The translations under genes and the position numbers were made by a program. The notes beneath the pieces are model-generated. The model saw only the letters and a list, made by a program, of their open reading frames with translations, did no database searches and was not told where the DNA came from. From Myroides fluvii (GTDB lineage: Bacteria; Bacteroidota; Bacteroidia; Flavobacteriales; Flavobacteriaceae), in NCBI RefSeq assembly GCF_009792295.1, contig NZ_CP039934.1, positions 1,198,501 to 1,262,500 of the forward strand: a DNA stretch of 64,000 nucleotides, given 5' to 3'. Below are positions 60,961-64,000 of the stretch, in pieces (position 1 is the stretch's first letter; each line of letters begins with the position of its first letter).

Positions 60961-63900
60961 ATGAATCTACAGCGATTTTTATTTCTTTTACTTTTTTGGT
61001 ATTCTTGTTCTTTTGCACAGGAAGGAAATTCGCTGTATAAAAAACAGGTTTGGGAAGAAATACAAACCGAGTTTCAACTGCCCAATACGCCATTAAACAA
61101 TAGCTATTTCGAAATTCGAGATACTCAGCAGGTCCTAGTACCCTCATCGGCTTATCGCGTCAATTTTGACACCAATACTGTTACACTGCTAGAACCAGCG
61201 CTCGCCTTTCCGTTGACACTCTATTATTTAGAGCTTCCCTCTTTCCTAACTACTCCGATTAGTTATTACGATACCTCGCGTATTGTTCCCAACGAGGCTG
61301 GTAGTTTTACCTATCAACACCAAGGAAATAATCGCTCTACTTTCGTTCCATTTGAGGGATTAAATACCATGGGAAGCTTATCGAGAGGCTTAACAATGGG
61401 TACAAACCAAAGTGCGGTTACCTCCTCCAATTTAGATTTACAAATTACAGGTAATTTATCTGATCGCGTTAAGATTCGCGCTTCTATTCAGGATAATAAT
61501 TTACCCTTACAATATGGGGGATATTCACAGAAAATAAATGAATTTGACCAGATTTTTATCGAGTTATTTTCCGATGATTGGTCTATTCGAGCGGGAGATA
61601 TATTCCTAGAAAATCGGGCAAGACGCTTTTTAAACTTCAACAAAAAAGTACAGGGATTATCCACGCGATTTACCTTTGGAGATGACGAGCATAAAACGAC
61701 CGTTGAGGCCGCAGCCGCTTTAGCGAGAGGGCAGTATTCCCGCAGTACATTTAACGGTCAAGAGGGAAACCAAGGTCCTTATAAATTAAAGGGAAGCAAT
61801 GGAGAATTGTATATTTTAATTGTTTCTGGCTCAGAAAAAGTATATGTCAATGGTTTACTCCTCAAACGAGGAGAAGAAAATGATTATGTCATTGATTATA
61901 ATTCGGGCGAATTGCGTTTTACTACGCGATACCCCATCACCTCCGATATGCGAATTGCCGTAGAATACCAATATACGGATCGCAATTACACGCGCTTTGT
62001 TGGATATGGAAACATTCAACACGAAGCCCAAACCTGGCAATTGGGACTCAGTGTATTCACTGAAATGGATTTAAAAAATCAATCCCTCCAACAAAATTTA
62101 ACTGAAGATCAAATTAACATACTCAAACAAGCAGGAAATGACCCTACCCGTATGATGGCTCCTTCAGCTTATCGAGATACGTATTCGGAAAACAAAGTAT
62201 TGTACACAAGAGAACAGGCCCCAGACGGACAGTTCTACTATGTTTTCTCAACAGATCCAGAAGCAGAACTTTATCACGTAACTTTTACTGCTGTGGGGAA
62301 TAATCAAGGAGATTACGCGCTAAAAAGCACGCAATCCATTGGCCGTATTTATGAATACAGCGCCCCCATTAACGGTGTGCCACAAGGGAACTACTCACCT
62401 ATTGTCAAGCTCATTGCTCCTATACAAAATACCATTGCTACAGTCAATGCGGCCTATAATCCCTCAGAAAAAACATCCATCGATCTAGAGCTGGCCTTTA
62501 GCAATCACGACGCCAATCTATTCTCTTCGATGGATCAAGAAGAAAATAAAGGATGGGCTACTGCCATAAAAGGGAAACAACGCCTCTGGACCAATGACAA
62601 AAGCCAGCTGAACGTTTTAACTGATGTTCAATTTATCCACAAAAATTTCCATGCATTAGAGAATTTGTTTTCTATTGAATTTGATCGGGATTGGAATTTA
62701 CAATTTGCAGAAGGCAATCAGAGTTTGGTTACTGGAGGATTAGAGTTTATCATCCCCGGTAAAGCTTCGGCTACATATTTGTTTGAACAGCTCAATTTTG
62801 GATCCGATTACAAGGGAAATAGACAGAATCTAACTGGAAAATGGCAAGCCAAACCTTGGATTGCACAAACACAAAACAGCGTAATGCAAGCAGATGGCTT
62901 ACTAACTAAATCAACCTTTGTTCAGAGTCACTCCCAGGCAAAATATTATTGGAGCAACAACTACATAGGAACTAAACTTGATTTTGAACAAAACAAAGAA
63001 ACCAATCAGGAAACACAAGTACTAAGTCCGTTGAGTCATCGTTATTCCTCCTTAGATTTATTTGTAGGAAGAGGAGATTCGCTTGGGCAAAATATTGAAT
63101 TAGGATATCAATTTAGGCTCAATGACAGCTTGCAAAACAATCAACTGCAACGCTTTTCAAAAGCGCATACCCTTTACCTCAAATCTCAAGTATTAAAATC
63201 TGAAACAAGAGACCTAAACCTATACGCAAACTATCGCTCCGTTCGACATGAAGAGGCGAATAAACCGACAGAAAATACCATCAACAGTGTGTTGACCTAT
63301 CGCGACCAATTTTTCAAGGGATTTGTACAAGCGCATACCTTATATGAAATTAGTGCGGGAACGATTGCTCAACAAGAATTCACCTATCTAGAGGTAGAGC
63401 CTGGTCGGGGTCAATATATGTGGATAGACTACAACAACAATGGTATTCAGGAATTGGAGGAATTTGAACTCGCTCCTTATCCCGATTTAGGAAAATATGT
63501 GCGCTTATATTTGCCTAGTCAAGTCTTTTTACCAACCAATCAAAATAAATTCACCCAAACCCTTACCTTAAATCCCGCCGCTACCTGGCAAAATGCAACA
63601 GGTATTAAGCGTGTGTTAGCGTTTTTCTACAATCAAACGTCTTATAGTATCGATCGGAAAGACCTGAAAAAAGGCAATCAAATTCGACTACATCCCTTTA
63701 TCTCAGATGAAGAACAAATGGTGGGTTTACTAGAGAATTTCAACAATTACTTGTATTATAACCGCGGGAAAAAACGCCACAGCGTAACCTATATGTACAC
63801 CCAATCAAAAAGTAAGAATTTACTTTCCTTTGGTTCGACAGAAAACACCATTACAACGCATCAATTGGGGTATAACCACCTCATCCGAAAAACTTGGTTG

Positions 63901-64000
63901 ATTGACCTTTTGGGCAAGACAACCCAACAAGAAACGAAATCTCCTTCTTATGCAAGTAAGAATTACGAACTTCAAATTCAAGGTTTTGAAACGAAAATAT
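60961..64000 (+). CDS. Large outer-membrane / cell-surface protein (3' end outside window)
   Basis: About 1,013 codons are visible and the frame is still open at the right edge. Signal peptide MNLQRFLFLLLFWYSCSFAQ, then EGNSLYKKQVWEE. The N-terminal third has SRGLTMGTNQSAVTSSNLDL and LSDRVKIRASIQDNNLPLQY, and RAGDIFLENR, a pattern of beta strands leading to YRYP-like repeats of aromatic strands. Later parts (LYLKSQVLK, YLYYNRGKKRHSVTYMYTQS; seen as NRGKKRHSVTYMYTQ) alternate as in large beta barrels. I believe it is a big barrel protein of Flavobacteria, but I cannot name the family. Its own promoter separates it from the aspartate kinase unit. Confidence 0.85.
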   Translation, partial: MNLQRFLFLLLFWYSCSFAQEGNSLYKKQVWEEIQTEFQLPNTPLNNSYFEIRDTQQVLVPSSAYRVNFDTNTVTLLEPALAFPLTLYYLELPSFLTTPISYYDTSRIVPNEAGSFTYQHQGNNRSTFVPFEGLNTMGSLSRGLTMGTNQSAVTSSNLDLQITGNLSDRVKIRASIQDNNLPLQYGGYSQKINEFDQIFIELFSDDWSIRAGDIFLENRARRFLNFNKKVQGLSTRFTFGDDEHKTTVEAAAALARGQYSRSTFNGQEGNQGPYKLKGSNGELYILIVSGSEKVYVNGLLLKRGEENDYVIDYNSGELRFTTRYPITSDMRIAVEYQYTDRNYTRFVGYGNIQHEAQTWQLGLSVFTEMDLKNQSLQQNLTEDQINILKQAGNDPTRMMAPSAYRDTYSENKVLYTREQAPDGQFYYVFSTDPEAELYHVTFTAVGNNQGDYALKSTQSIGRIYEYSAPINGVPQGNYSPIVKLIAPIQNTIATVNAAYNPSEKTSIDLELAFSNHDANLFSSMDQEENKGWATAIKGKQRLWTNDKSQLNVLTDVQFIHKNFHALENLFSIEFDRDWNLQFAEGNQSLVTGGLEFIIPGKASATYLFEQLNFGSDYKGNRQNLTGKWQAKPWIAQTQNSVMQADGLLTKSTFVQSHSQAKYYWSNNYIGTKLDFEQNKETNQETQVLSPLSHRYSSLDLFVGRGDSLGQNIELGYQFRLNDSLQNNQLQRFSKAHTLYLKSQVLKSETRDLNLYANYRSVRHEEANKPTENTINSVLTYRDQFFKGFVQAHTLYEISAGTIAQQEFTYLEVEPGRGQYMWIDYNNNGIQELEEFELAPYPDLGKYVRLYLPSQVFLPTNQNKFTQTLTLNPAATWQNATGIKRVLAFFYNQTSYSIDRKDLKKGNQIRLHPFISDEEQMVGLLENFNNYLYYNRGKKRHSVTYMYTQSKSKNLLSFGSTENTITTHQLGYNHLIRKTWLIDLLGKTTQQETKSPSYASKNYELQIQGFETKI

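Overview
The window is a chromosomal segment from a low-GC member of the Bacteroidetes, almost certainly family Flavobacteriaceae. A Myroides-like genus is my best guess, but that is inference and not proof. The reasons are the Bacteroidetes -7 promoter box TAnnTTTG (often 10-50 bases before starts), the lack of Shine-Dalgarno sequences, VGIGT-type surface proteins, complex I with separate NuoC and NuoD and a short NuoG, and the yceD-rpmF-fabH-accB-accC and rimP-nusA-infB gene orders. No rRNA, tRNA, CRISPR array, insertion sequence or prophage was seen.

Layout. 1-6.5 kb: two minus-strand surface-protein genes, one a repeat-built 1,900-residue giant with a palindrome-rich leader. 6.5-7.5 kb: AT-rich gap. 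7.5-14.4 kb: an enoyl-CoA hydratase-like gene, a beta-barrel-like protein, queD-lpxH, ribF-HTTM, an endonuclease/phosphatase-fold protein and a YugP-type protease. 14.5-19.3 kb: rimP-nusA-infB. 19.5-22.9 kb: uspA, an ECF sigma / small protein / channel operon, and ribE divergent from pdxA. 24-27.9 kb: yceD-rpmF, then fabH-accB-accC (start of fatty acid synthesis). 28-30.1 kb: a frameshifted small secreted protein, a large unknown secreted protein and a cold-shock protein. 30.3-43.2 kb: a complete 14-gene nuo operon (nuoA to nuoN) behind a near-perfect promoter.

43.3-48.1 kb is the accessory part and the most unusual. It begins with 12 copies of a C-rich 14-bp repeat. Four cassettes follow, each made of a promoter, a folded 72-78 nt leader RNA, an 81-codon ORF and a terminator. 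The leader stems covary between copies, and the distances from promoter to stem (40-43 nt) and from stem to start codon (23-29 nt) are constant. Opposite-strand secreted protein or lipoprotein genes lie between the cassettes. I know of no family for the RNA or the 81-residue protein, and this is my main candidate for an undescribed system.

48.2-53.9 kb: feoA-feoB plus the small FeoB-associated cysteine-rich protein, a SCO1-like copper chaperone and an M13 peptidase lipoprotein. 53.9-55.3 kb: a 174-bp tandem repeat and a four-helix-bundle (23S intervening-sequence type) gene, together bracketed by ~78-bp direct repeats. 55.3-64 kb: dCMP deaminase and a carboxy-terminal processing protease, a TerB-like protein, fructose-1,6-bisphosphatase, an acetyltransferase with aspartate kinase, and the first ~1,013 codons of a large outer-membrane protein that runs off the right edge.
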